Of a DNA stretch of 64,000 bases, positions 15,651 to 25,179 are shown piece after piece. The notes under the pieces are model-generated. The model searched no databases. It saw only the letters and a list, made by a program, of their open reading frames with translations, and was not told the DNA's origin. The translations under genes were made by a program, and so were the position numbers. The DNA is from JAWSVE01 sp050633885 (lineage in GTDB: Bacteria; Pseudomonadota; Gammaproteobacteria; Pseudomonadales; Cellvibrionaceae), in NCBI GenBank assembly GCA_050633885.1, contig JBOEHK010000001.1, forward strand, positions 620,001 through 684,000, in the 5' to 3' direction. Every line of letters begins with the position of its first letter. The stretch's first letter is position 1.

Positions 15651-18600
15651 TTAAAGTCGTCGGGGTAAAGAAAAACCACGTAAGTCATTTTGATTAAACG
15701 GATTATGGCTACTAGAGGGTTTTAATTCGTAACTGGCATTTAATCCGCTGATGTCAAAGTTAATGAGTAGCGAATCACTATTTGTCTTTTCAGTTATTTT
15801 TGCGTGTTCTTCTAATAATCTAAACCAGCTCCATTCGCCTTCTGCTCTTGCACTGACGGGAGTTCCTTTGCTGACTAGATTGAATACAATTTTAGATTGA
15901 TCACTTTCTCCGTTTGGCCAAGTTACATTCGATGTTGAGATAGGGCCATGACCGTACTGAATAGTAGCATCGTTTGTTTCCAGCAGAAAAAGGCTGGCAA
16001 CGGGATCAAGTTCTTTGGGTTTTAACGAAAACTTCACTTCTGGTTTTTCGTCAGACGCACCGAAAAAGGCACGTTGAATGCGTTGTGATTTTTCAAATAG
16101 TGCAAGCGATTGATTACTGAGGCCGATATTTTTTTTCCACTTCCATCGAGTTTGGCTTCTATCCACGAATGGCTCGATATAATGATTAAAATAATTTTCT
16201 AATATGCCACCTGGGCCAAAGTATTCAGTAAAGTCATCGAGCTTCACATCTCTAGGACTATTCGGGTCTAGCGGGTACCGATCTTTTAATGCTTTTTCGT
16301 AAAAGCTGACAACATCAGTTTGCCAGACATTGTTCATGTGGCTTTGTGTTGCAGCCGCTGTCACATTCGTTGTGTCACGTGCGATTGAACCAAACCAACG
16401 TTGAACGATGATAGGAGCTTCGCTTACAGCGCGTTTTACCGCTGTGACAGAATCGTTACCTTGTTGTGAATCTCGGCTAGCATTAAATGCCGCTTGTTTA
16501 ACATTGCCTGCGTAGGCTAGTGTTTGGAAGTGTTCATTCAGAGCTTTGAGTGACAGTTGTAATTGTTCAAGCGGCATGCCCTCGCTGCTGTTTACATAAT
16601 TATTTAACTCTTCGAAGTCTTCAGTGACTTCAACGCCGGGTAGTTGTATAGCGCTACCCGTCGCTGCTTTTGGTACGAGTCTTTCTAATCGATTTTTTTT
16701 GTTTTGCGCAAATTCTTCACTTAGCTCATCTGCTGCAGAGAGCAATGCTTTATTCACTTTGGGAGCTTCGCTGAGTGCAGTGTTCTTTCGGATACTTTCT
16801 AATAACTTAACAAGAGGTTGCTCTGAACTTGCCAATAGTCGCGCAACCGCTTGCCCGCGATTTAGTGTGCTAAATGATTTGATCAGTAGGTCATCCAAAT
16901 ATTGTTGCCACCTAGCAGAATACTCAGAAAAATAATAATCATTAACACTGACGCTGATTTTTTTGATTTTTTCTTCAGTTAAAGTTTCAGCAATGGCGTC
17001 ACCATATATCCACTCTTCATCGGCAAGGCGTTGAGACAGTTTGACGTTGGCAACATTGAATCCTGTATGAAACCCCTTATAGGTAAATAATTCAGGAATG
17101 CCTTCTGATAATGGAGCTCCGGTCCTTCGGTAAAAAATAATATCCGATTTTTTTCCCAGTACATCGGTCACACTAAATTGACCAGAATGTTCGTCCATAT
17201 AATCATTTTTGAGCCTTCGATAGACTCGCAAATCCAGCGGCGTGCTGACCAATACTTGGCGAGCTTCGTCGACTTGTTCTTGATTAATAGGATAGGGGGC
17301 AACTGGTGTACTCAATGCATTATGTAAATGGGTGTTTAGGTGCTGGCTGAGTTCAGGTGTGCCGACGTTAACTGCTTGTCGTTCCCAAAGAATGTTAACC
17401 CAATCAGTAAAATTATCTTGTTCCATTTTTTCTGGGTAATAAAGCATTAAGTAAAATTTAAGTGCTTCATATAATTGTTCGTCATCTTGAGCGTTGGCAA
17501 TTTGCTGCGTGAGCATTTTGGAAACATCTTTCATGAAAAATGCTTCAAGCGCTTTTAAATAGGTGAGTCGTGTTTGGGAGCCAAGTTTTTTACCTTGGTA
17601 AAGTCCGAAACCTTGTTGAAAAGGATGTTCGTCAGTACCCTCATCAAACCCCGATGGTAAATCTTTGAGTAAATTTAAACTCTTGGCTAAGGAGTGCCAA
17701 TTATGTTTTTCTTGTAGTCCCCCGTTGCTGGCTTCTTTGTAGTGCGAGATTTGCGTGTCGATACTCTCAATATAATCATTGTTTAATTCTTTACTGTTGT
17801 TCCAAGCGAATAACATGCCTGCAAAACCTGCTGTTGTAGCAGCTAATGCAAAAGTATAAATCCAACGAAATCTATTTTTAACTTTTGCATTTAGGCTCGC
17901 TAAATTAGCTTCACCAAAAATTACATTTTTAAGAAGGTGATTAACAAAATATGTTTTGGGTTCGCCGGTAACAACATCGATAGGAGGGGCACATTGGTCT
18001 GTGGGTAAAATACCGGTAACCCACTGCGAAGCCATGTTAGTTTGAGTACTACTTAAAAAGTAGACGCCTCTCCATAAGAAAGGTGACTCGAATTGATTAG
18101 GTGTAAAAATATTCCCCAAGAACTCATTGAGTGATTGCTGTAGTGCAAACATTTGTTTTGGGAATTCGTAAACTAAGGTACGTCGTTGAGGATTTTTCTC
18201 GTTACTTAAACGTAAAAGAACTCGATTATTCAATCGCTTGATTAAAGAAACATATTCTTCAGAAAACGTATCCAGTAACGTATCAGCTTTATCTATTTTT
18301 GTTTTAGGAAAGGTAGTACCCCATACTTGTTCTCTTTCGTCGTTTTCTAAATCAGTAAAAAAGCTATTAAAGCCTGCCACCATGTCGAGTTTAGTGAACA
18401 TGACATAAACAGGAAGAGTCATTCCCAGGTGGCTGTTTAATTCTTGAATACGCTGTTTAATTGCGGTCGATTGAATAGATTTTTGTGTGGCGGTTTTTTG
18501 CATAATGTCTTGAATGCTAATCGTGACAATTATGCCGTTGAGTGGTCGTTTAGGACGAGATTTTTTCAAGCGGCTCAGAAAACCAAACCAAGCATGGTTT

Positions 18601-19196
18601 TCAACTTTCTTAGGGTTGTCTTGAGTGGTATAGCGACCAGCTGTATCAATTAAAATAGCTTGATCGGTAAACCACCAGTCGCAATATCGTGTGCCGCCTA
18701 CCCCTTGAACGGGTTCGTCACCAATTTTGCTGCGAAGAGGAAAATGCAGTCCAGAATTTTTAAGCGCTGTTGTTTTGCCGGTTCCTGGTGCTCCTATAAT
18801 CATGTACCAAGGCAGCTCATAGAGTTTACCTTGTTTTCCGAATCGAGAACCTTGAAGTAATTCAATGGCGGAATGCAGTTTTTCTGTGAGGATTTTTTCA
18901 TCCGGTGTCTTTATTCGAGTTACGGATTTGTTCTTCTTATCTTCAGGTTCCTTTATTAAATTTTCAGCGATTTTCTTATCAGCTTTTTTATGACTATTCT
19001 TGATACGTAAATTATTAAGTCCCCAAGCGATAAATACGACAAAAATAGAAATAAGTCGAATTACTTCTGAAGATAAAGGTTTGTATTCGGCAATAGCGAT
19101 GAGCGGGCCGATATACCAAATAATTAAAGATAATAAGATCACACCAAGTAATGATAGAAACCATCCTTGTGTGATAAACGCGAAAAACCTTCTCAC
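15651..19196 (-). CDS. tssM: T6SS inner-membrane protein TssM (IcmF)
   Basis: TssM is the inner-membrane spine of the TssJLM complex and spans the periplasm. It has two N-terminal membrane helices (GWFLSLLGVILLSLIIWYIG and RLISIFVVFIAWGL), a cytoplasmic NTPase-like domain with Walker A GAPGTGKTT near residue 135 and ILIDTAGRY, and a third helix (FALAATTAGFAGMLFAW) near 460. A large periplasmic region follows, with the IcmF-related domain and a C-terminal region that should meet TssJ. I prefer the GTG at 19196, which has GGAGAG at proper spacing; a TTG at 19238 would add 14 residues. Length (1181 aa) is usual. Confidence 0.96.
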   Translation of the reverse strand: MRRFFAFITQGWFLSLLGVILLSLIIWYIGPLIAIAEYKPLSSEVIRLISIFVVFIAWGLNNLRIKNSHKKADKKIAENLIKEPEDKKNKSVTRIKTPDEKILTEKLHSAIELLQGSRFGKQGKLYELPWYMIIGAPGTGKTTALKNSGLHFPLRSKIGDEPVQGVGGTRYCDWWFTDQAILIDTAGRYTTQDNPKKVENHAWFGFLSRLKKSRPKRPLNGIIVTISIQDIMQKTATQKSIQSTAIKQRIQELNSHLGMTLPVYVMFTKLDMVAGFNSFFTDLENDEREQVWGTTFPKTKIDKADTLLDTFSEEYVSLIKRLNNRVLLRLSNEKNPQRRTLVYEFPKQMFALQQSLNEFLGNIFTPNQFESPFLWRGVYFLSSTQTNMASQWVTGILPTDQCAPPIDVVTGEPKTYFVNHLLKNVIFGEANLASLNAKVKNRFRWIYTFALAATTAGFAGMLFAWNNSKELNNDYIESIDTQISHYKEASNGGLQEKHNWHSLAKSLNLLKDLPSGFDEGTDEHPFQQGFGLYQGKKLGSQTRLTYLKALEAFFMKDVSKMLTQQIANAQDDEQLYEALKFYLMLYYPEKMEQDNFTDWVNILWERQAVNVGTPELSQHLNTHLHNALSTPVAPYPINQEQVDEARQVLVSTPLDLRVYRRLKNDYMDEHSGQFSVTDVLGKKSDIIFYRRTGAPLSEGIPELFTYKGFHTGFNVANVKLSQRLADEEWIYGDAIAETLTEEKIKKISVSVNDYYFSEYSARWQQYLDDLLIKSFSTLNRGQAVARLLASSEQPLVKLLESIRKNTALSEAPKVNKALLSAADELSEEFAQNKKNRLERLVPKAATGSAIQLPGVEVTEDFEELNNYVNSSEGMPLEQLQLSLKALNEHFQTLAYAGNVKQAAFNASRDSQQGNDSVTAVKRAVSEAPIIVQRWFGSIARDTTNVTAAATQSHMNNVWQTDVVSFYEKALKDRYPLDPNSPRDVKLDDFTEYFGPGGILENYFNHYIEPFVDRSQTRWKWKKNIGLSNQSLALFEKSQRIQRAFFGASDEKPEVKFSLKPKELDPVASLFLLETNDATIQYGHGPISTSNVTWPNGESDQSKIVFNLVSKGTPVSARAEGEWSWFRLLEEHAKITEKTNSDSLLINFDISGLNASYELKPSSSHNPFNQNDLRGFSLPRRL

Positions 19197-19287
19197 TGTT
19201 GACTCTCCATGACGATATATCGATCTCAAATATTTCAATAGTAGTTTCTATTCTTGATTTTTTTGACAAGAATGGAATTGTTTTTGG

Positions 19288-20709
19288 TTAGGATTCATTT
19301 GTAAAAAATACATCAATAACAACACGACGATTTTTTGCTCGGCCCTCTGGGGTCTCATTGGACGCGATAGGTTCGTTAGCGCCTCGACCTTCTGGTAGTA
19401 AACGAGCATTTAATGTGGCGACATTATCAAGATATTTTACGACGGCACTTGCCCTGGCTAACGAAAGATGCCAGTTTGATGGGAACCTCGGTGTACGAAT
19501 TGATTCATTATCGGTATGCCCTGAGACAATAATTTTCCCGGGAGTGGCTTCTAAAGCTTTTCCAATTTTATCAAGAATCGGTTCGTAAGATTCTTTAATC
19601 GAGGTGCTTCCTGATTTAAATAATTCTTCGGCATGAAGTGCTATGGAAGTATTACCTGTAAAGTTTTTCACACTTAATACACCTTGAGCAATTTCGGGTG
19701 CAAGCAATTCGCCTAATGCAATAGCTTCAGGCCTTACTAGGTTTTGAGAAAGTTGCGATTTACTTTGCATTGGAATTAATTGTGCGAGCGCGGCTGTTGT
19801 TAAATCAGATTTTTCATTAAGTTGCATTAACCAATAACTATAAATGCCAAAAGCGAGTAATGTCATCGTCGCGATAAATATCCAAACGGGTAAAAAACTT
19901 TGCAAGCGATACTGAGAGGATATGAGTGGCGCTATATGGGTGGATAATTCTCGTTGTAATCGATCTCGTCCTCGAGTCAGTACTTGATAAACTTGCGTTC
20001 GAATATCTTCTGATTTCATCGAACCTTGAGGATCAATTCTCAGTTTTCCCATAAAACCAAGAGATAAAGCTAGGTAAATAATTTCAATGACATCATGATT
20101 TTTAACCGGTGACACGAGCGCATCATCTAAAATGGAATATACTTTCTCACCGCCGTAGGTTTCTTGATGAAAAATACTGAGCATAGGCTTTTGGCTCCAT
20201 GCGCTGTTTTCTCCCCAGGGCGTATTAAGCACTGCTTCATCAATTAACGCACAGAGTACATAAGAAGTATTTTTACGTTGCTGAGCATCATCAAGAATGC
20301 GAACAGCTTTATCTTCGAAATTAGCAATTAATTGTTTTATATGCGAATGAAGAGTGTGTACGTCAATAGAGGTATCGAGTTGTCGAAGTTGCGGCGTAAG
20401 GGAGAGAACAGGGCTTGCAGCGTCGATTAGCGGTGTTTGTTTTAGAATTTCATGATCACGCGGAATTTTTAAATTCATTGCCGCATTAGAAGTTGGTCGG
20501 CTTCGGCGCGGTTTAATCACAGTTGTATCAGAGTTAAAAGGCGCTGCGATGGGATTTTTTTGAGATCCGCCAGGCCTAGGGCGAGGTTTAATAATCGTTT
20601 GATCTGACGCTGGGTTTTGAAAACCGGTTGATGGTTTTTGTGGCGTTGCCGATTTCCCAGAGGCTCGACCTGGGCGCGGCTTGATCACAGTGATGTCGTC
20701 ATTATCCAT
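19288..20709 (-). CDS. tssL: T6SS TssL with C-terminal OmpA domain and N-terminal TIKPR repeats
   Basis: TssL is the DotU-like inner-membrane partner of TssM. This is the long form. Residues 1-80 are a disordered Pro/Arg-rich tail with three near-identical motifs: TVIKPR at 7-12, TIIKPR at 38-43 and TVIKPR at 63-68. A DotU domain spans about 95-265 (VLCALIDEAVLNTPWG, FHQETYGGEKVYSILD). One membrane helix follows (LPVWIFIATMTLLAFGIYS). A periplasmic OmpA-like peptidoglycan-binding domain sits at about 350-470 (GKIIVSGHTDNESIRT, LSLARASAVVKYL, EGRAKNRRVVI). The threonine motifs are candidate phospho-sites for the FHA protein; see findings. Gaps to tssK and tssM are about 90 bases. Confidence 0.95.
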   Translation of the reverse strand: MDNDDITVIKPRPGRASGKSATPQKPSTGFQNPASDQTIIKPRPRPGGSQKNPIAAPFNSDTTVIKPRRSRPTSNAAMNLKIPRDHEILKQTPLIDAASPVLSLTPQLRQLDTSIDVHTLHSHIKQLIANFEDKAVRILDDAQQRKNTSYVLCALIDEAVLNTPWGENSAWSQKPMLSIFHQETYGGEKVYSILDDALVSPVKNHDVIEIIYLALSLGFMGKLRIDPQGSMKSEDIRTQVYQVLTRGRDRLQRELSTHIAPLISSQYRLQSFLPVWIFIATMTLLAFGIYSYWLMQLNEKSDLTTAALAQLIPMQSKSQLSQNLVRPEAIALGELLAPEIAQGVLSVKNFTGNTSIALHAEELFKSGSTSIKESYEPILDKIGKALEATPGKIIVSGHTDNESIRTPRFPSNWHLSLARASAVVKYLDNVATLNARLLPEGRGANEPIASNETPEGRAKNRRVVIDVFFTNES

Positions 20710-20806
20710 GTCTATTCTTTCCTTTGAGACTTATACAGCCTTAACTTTTCCCTGCTAACCGACTAACAAATACGATGTTATTTAAATTGAGTATGTCATC
20801 CAACTT

Positions 20807-22141
20807 TTAAGACCGTATGCCCCAGAATTCAACAGCAAGCTGCGGTAAGTCACCCGCAATATGAAAAGCAAAACCACCCGATGTTTGTAATGATTGCCAT
20901 TGCTCGCCCTTTGCATCTAATTCAAAATAAATAAACCCCGCATGGTAAGGGATTTCTCTGGGCGCAACCGGCAACGCTGACAACGTAATGCCGGTTAATT
21001 GGTTGTTTACTAAATCGCGAATGGTTTCAACCGATCCTATTTTGATGTGATTAGGCAAATATTCTCGGAGTTTGTCAGACGGTAAATCCGCATTGATTGC
21101 AATAACAAAGCGAGCTTGTGTTAATAAACTGCGGTCTGTTAGGCGAGATACATGTATGCCATATTGGCGTTTTTCGACGGGTATTGAGATGGCTGTTTGT
21201 TCAAGTACGACAGATAACTGTCTACTTAGGTTTTCCATGATCGGATTAAAAGATAAATATAAATTGTCATGATCATAAATTGATATTTCGAGTGGACGTT
21301 TGTTTTTTGTGGTAAACGTGGAGAGCTCACCAGATAGCCCAACAAATGTTTTATACAATTCTTCAGGATGAGTTTGAGGTAACGATGCTAAATGTTTAAG
21401 TGTTGGCTCGCAGCGGTTAACGAGCTGTAATAGCATAAAATCGGCTATAGCAGCCGAACCACCTTCCTGTGTCGAAGAACTAAAGCGATGCGATAAAGCA
21501 TCACCTCTTTGATGCAACATACCAATCACATCTTGTAGGTAAGAGCGTAATATTTCATTTGATTTTACAGAAAGAGAAGGCGGAATATATTTTTTGTCTA
21601 GAATAATAGAGCCTTCTTGTGTGACTTCGATAATTTTAGCGATTGGTAAACAACTGAATCCACCCAGCTCTTCACTCTCTAAAGCAAATCTAAACTGTAA
21701 TGCTGCGCTCTCTACTTTTTCGACATTCGTATTGTCAGCGCAATAGTCAAAGACGTCTATTTCTTGAAGTTTAAAACGAGCAATACTGTCATTGGTAAGA
21801 TCTGTTTCAATATATCGAGAACCTGGTTGGTATAGAGGAAGAACTAGATAAACTAATTGGTTTTTAACTTGTTTGTCGACTAGCAGGGGTGTTGGCAGTG
21901 CGGCGTTGTGAGGAAGCTCAAAAGGACACCCATCCGGCATGATGCCTTTGGCTGACAAGAGCGCTATACGACTATCTGCTAATAAACTTGGGTCAATCTT
22001 AAGTTCGTTAAACCCCCAAATAAAATCGCGAATCGATTGACTTCGTTGCTCGACTAACGATTCAAAATAACGCTCTTGCTGTTGAAAATGCTGAGGAAAA
22101 AGGTATTGGCTTTCCATCCATGCAATTTTATTGTTTTTCAT
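20807..22141 (-). CDS. tssK: T6SS baseplate protein TssK
   Basis: TssK (444 aa) is a trimeric cytoplasmic baseplate protein that links the TssEFG wedge to the TssJLM membrane complex. The N-terminus is typical, KIAWMESQYLFPQHFQQQER, followed by WGFNELKID. The C-terminus has the usual HAGFIYFELD and FAFHIAGDLPQLAVEFWGIR. The length fits the family exactly. It lies 64 bases after tssJ and 97 before tssL in the leftward unit. Confidence 0.96.
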   Translation of the reverse strand: MKNNKIAWMESQYLFPQHFQQQERYFESLVEQRSQSIRDFIWGFNELKIDPSLLADSRIALLSAKGIMPDGCPFELPHNAALPTPLLVDKQVKNQLVYLVLPLYQPGSRYIETDLTNDSIARFKLQEIDVFDYCADNTNVEKVESAALQFRFALESEELGGFSCLPIAKIIEVTQEGSIILDKKYIPPSLSVKSNEILRSYLQDVIGMLHQRGDALSHRFSSSTQEGGSAAIADFMLLQLVNRCEPTLKHLASLPQTHPEELYKTFVGLSGELSTFTTKNKRPLEISIYDHDNLYLSFNPIMENLSRQLSVVLEQTAISIPVEKRQYGIHVSRLTDRSLLTQARFVIAINADLPSDKLREYLPNHIKIGSVETIRDLVNNQLTGITLSALPVAPREIPYHAGFIYFELDAKGEQWQSLQTSGGFAFHIAGDLPQLAVEFWGIRS

Positions 22142-22205
22142 TTTCTGTTCCGTTTGTATTCAGTTCGCTGTTTAGCGTGATTTACATTGATCGCGATAAA
22201 ATCGA

Positions 22206-22883
22206 TCACGTTGATAAGATTGAGGATTCTATTCTCTTGTTCTTATCTATTTTTTCGTTGTCTAATGTTTTTTCAAATTCAGATGAGTTTGGTTTTTGTT
22301 CTGTGTCGGACGATGGATGAGGGTCTTTAGCAGTAGTGTTTTTTTTCGTATCTTCACTTTCTGCAGACCGTTCAGATTGTTGAACTATGATTCCGTTGCT
22401 CGTCAATTCTATTGCGTGTTTATAGTAGCCATAGAATTTTATAGGGTAGATGTGTTTCCAGCGCGCGCCATCAATTTTTCTGTAGGCTGCAACAATAGCA
22501 ACATGTGTGGCTGTTTTGTTGAGCTCAATTTTGTGAGATAACGTTTCATTGGGTTGAATGACAAATGTTTCTTCAGAGATAAGCTCGTCGCTGAGAAGTG
22601 TTGATCCGTTATTAAATAAACTTTGAAAGTCTAAGTTGTCAAATGTTGTCCTAGCGGCCAGCTCATAGATTTTCACTTGTATCGGGGATGGTCGATTATT
22701 GTCATCGGGATTCACTGTTTTGTTCGCAAAAAGTGTGATTTTATCGTAAGCAGGCCAGACATAATTGGGCGCTGTGCAGCCCATCAACACTATCAATGAA
22801 GTGATGAGTAAAGTTGAGGTAAACAATAGGCGTGCAAAGCTTTTGCTTATAGCTCGATGGGGGGAAAGGTTACTTATTGGCAT
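22206..22883 (-). CDS. tssJ: T6SS outer-membrane lipoprotein TssJ
   Basis: TssJ anchors the membrane complex to the outer membrane. From the ATG at 22883 it is 225 aa; this ATG overlaps the last codons of tagH, so the longer frame reaching 23012 is not needed. A lipoprotein signal (LLFTSTLLITSLIVLMGC) places the lipidated Cys at about residue 36. The mature domain has the TssJ features VKIYELAARTTFDNLDFQSLF and EETFVIQPNE. Odd for the family is a C-terminal tail of about 60 charged, Ser/Glu/Lys-rich residues after the SciN-type fold. Confidence 0.9.
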   Translation of the reverse strand: MPISNLSPHRAISKSFARLLFTSTLLITSLIVLMGCTAPNYVWPAYDKITLFANKTVNPDDNNRPSPIQVKIYELAARTTFDNLDFQSLFNNGSTLLSDELISEETFVIQPNETLSHKIELNKTATHVAIVAAYRKIDGARWKHIYPIKFYGYYKHAIELTSNGIIVQQSERSAESEDTKKNTTAKDPHPSSDTEQKPNSSEFEKTLDNEKIDKNKRIESSILST

Positions 22884-24144
22884 TGTTTTTATCTCTAATG
22901 CGTTTTGCATGCGCCAATAAAATTTTGCTTTCGAAATGTTTGTGGATATTTTTAGTGACGCCTTCACATATTTTTTTCCAGTGGTGGCGATAGAAATTCC
23001 ATTTCTTGGCATTTTGTGAAAACTTTTCTCCCAACTTATTCAGTGGTGGTGCCGATTGAGATTCCAATTGAAGGTGTTGTTGGTATGCGGCTTCAATGGC
23101 TGTGGGCGACAAGCCTTCTTCAAGTTGCTCTTTGACAAAACTGATACCCTCATAAATATCTTTTTGGTCTTCGGCTGACTGAATGTAACTGGTCGCGAGT
23201 AATTGAGGTAATGAAGAGTTCAGCTTATGGTGAGGGTCAACTAACGTTTTAATAAAAACCTCGATCGAGGGAATGTCACTTAAAGCGTCTGACTCCATTT
23301 GTCGGTCGATTGTGATTTCATCCTGCGAAAGCGAGCTTTTTGTTTCATGTAAAAGTTGTCTGTTATTTAAGCTTCCATTAATAGCGATGCGTAATGTTCG
23401 ACCAATGTTTGTCATCATTTCGGGGGTTATTTGAGTAGATGAAACAAATTTATCTGCTCCTAAACCTTGTAAAAATTTGTCCACTAGAGTGTTTTCTTGC
23501 TCATTGAAGCGTGGGGCGTCAACATTTGAGGGCTGATTTGTAGAGCTTGGCGTGAGATCTAAATCATCAATCTCCATATCCCAGTCTTGCGGTATGGTGA
23601 AATTAGGGGCGACAAAGTTATCATTAGAGTCACCCAAGTCAGACATATTTTTTTTAATATGAGGTGAAGAAATGAGTGCTGAGTGGTTGTCCTCGTTATT
23701 CTGAGCGTGTAGCTGGTGTATTGTTGCTTTAGGTGGAGACAAAAAACTGGGGGCATTATTGGTGTGAATATCATCGAGTTTGTTCGGATGATATTCTTTT
23801 GTGGTAGCCATAGAAGCTGGAGCTTCAGAAGAAACAATGACTTTTAGTGCGTGATTGCCTAATCCAATGACATCACCATGGTTAAGTTCGTGATGATTAT
23901 CATAGCCGAGAGGCTCAATCATGGCATTGATAAAAACACCATTGGCACTTGAATCGCGGATAAAAAATTGGTCATTCTTAAAATTTATCTCGGCATGGAC
24001 CCGAGATACCAACTTTTCATCACAGGGTAGAATAAAGTCACAAGCAGAATCACGGCCAATTGTGCCGCCGTCCTTGCTAAATACTTTACGAAATTCTTTG
24101 GTAGAAGGGTTGCCATCGCTAATAGTGATGAGCTCAAGATTCAT
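22870..24144 (-). CDS. tagH: T6SS FHA-domain protein TagH (Fha)
   Basis: A cytoplasmic FHA-domain scaffold of the T6SS threonine-phosphorylation switch. Starting at the ATG at 24144, which has GAGGAA at good spacing (a longer frame begins at 24192), it is 424 aa. The FHA domain occupies residues 1-105, with the phosphopeptide-binding residues in GRDSACDFILP, SRVHAEI and DSSANGVFIN. A long low-complexity linker follows, then a C-terminal T6SS-FHA domain (VDKFLQGLGADKFVSSTQ through KWNFYRHHWKKICEGVTK). It is the first gene of the leftward unit. Expected ligands are phosphothreonine peptides made by PpkA, possibly on itself or on TssL. Confidence 0.93.
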   Translation of the reverse strand: MNLELITISDGNPSTKEFRKVFSKDGGTIGRDSACDFILPCDEKLVSRVHAEINFKNDQFFIRDSSANGVFINAMIEPLGYDNHHELNHGDVIGLGNHALKVIVSSEAPASMATTKEYHPNKLDDIHTNNAPSFLSPPKATIHQLHAQNNEDNHSALISSPHIKKNMSDLGDSNDNFVAPNFTIPQDWDMEIDDLDLTPSSTNQPSNVDAPRFNEQENTLVDKFLQGLGADKFVSSTQITPEMMTNIGRTLRIAINGSLNNRQLLHETKSSLSQDEITIDRQMESDALSDIPSIEVFIKTLVDPHHKLNSSLPQLLATSYIQSAEDQKDIYEGISFVKEQLEEGLSPTAIEAAYQQHLQLESQSAPPLNKLGEKFSQNAKKWNFYRHHWKKICEGVTKNIHKHFESKILLAHAKRIRDKNNANK

Positions 24145-25179
24145 TCTTGATTCCTCATGCTCACATCCGTGAGGTAAATTGTTCCTGTACATCGTATAAC
24201 TCTATCTTGCGTAGCTTGGCTAGAATTCACACCGAAAATTATATTTCAGTAAATGATTAACGCGCCATTTTAACGAGTTAAATTTTTCTTGAATAAAAAA
24301 TAATCAGATTGTTGCGAAATTAAAAATCTCTTCAGTTTGTTCAATCAGACATTCAGATAATTTAATAACATCATTGTAACGCTTGTTTCATCAACTTGCT
24401 GGGCAATAAAAATGATTATCACGAATTTTGTGTCAGTGGTTCGCTAGCATTTTTGTGAGATATATCTTACAAATAAATTAAGGTTAACAATGTACAGGTA
24501 CCGAGAAATACTTTTTATTGCAAATTATGAAAGTGTTACATTTTCCTGTGTTTAATAAGTGAGCAAGAGAATATAAGTTAGACTTCATGTCGGCTTGCAA
24601 GGTGCTGTTCTATGTTGTTGACTTAATAGAGTATTTTATATTTTGAGTTAATTTATTGTGTCATAAGATAGTTTTAGTAAGAGGTCAAGACACATAGCTA
24701 TAGTTAAAAATGCAGTGTCTGCTTTTTCTAATATAGCAAAAGTTGTGTCTATGCTTTTAAACTGAAATGATGACGATAACTTAAAAATACTCAGAGAATC
24801 TATCATAGGTTGTCCCATTTCGACTAGCTGACTATCTATTGCAAAAAATAAAATGAGATCCTCTTCACAGTTTAAAAATCATTTATTATTTTTGCTTTAT
24901 AGAATATTTTTTGAGCTCTATATTCGCAGGCAGTAAACATTTTTCAGAGATATTGTGTTTTTATTTTGGTATTCATTTGTTGCTGACAGTTGTTCGAGCC
25001 CTTACAATTTTATTTCCAGAAGTGTTTCTGGGATACAATATGCTAATTTGTAATTGTTCTCTGTAGGTAATTTCCTACAAGTAATTGTTAATCTATAGAC
25101 TTTCTACTTGATTAATTGCTATTGTTGTTTTCGACTTAATAGTGCGATGGATCTAATCTGTATTTGATAGATCAACTAA
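24145..25179. promoter_or_regulatory. Noncoding hub between the two T6SS units
   Basis: About 1 kb of AT-rich sequence between the divergent tagH and ppkA genes, without an open frame of note in any of the six frames. It must carry the promoters of both T6SS units. I see no convincing -24/-12 (sigma-54) element. A TTGACT at about 24618 with a TATTTT 15 bases later is the best sigma-70-like pair on the plus strand, and it is weak. The length is far more than two promoters need, so long leaders, a small RNA or regulator sites are possible. Confidence 0.5.

Noticed and set aside
24590..24620. GG-N10-GC pattern in the T6SS hub, considered as a sigma-54 promoter
   Set aside because: It lacks the TGGCAC and TTGCA context, and no sigma-54 activator gene is in the locus.
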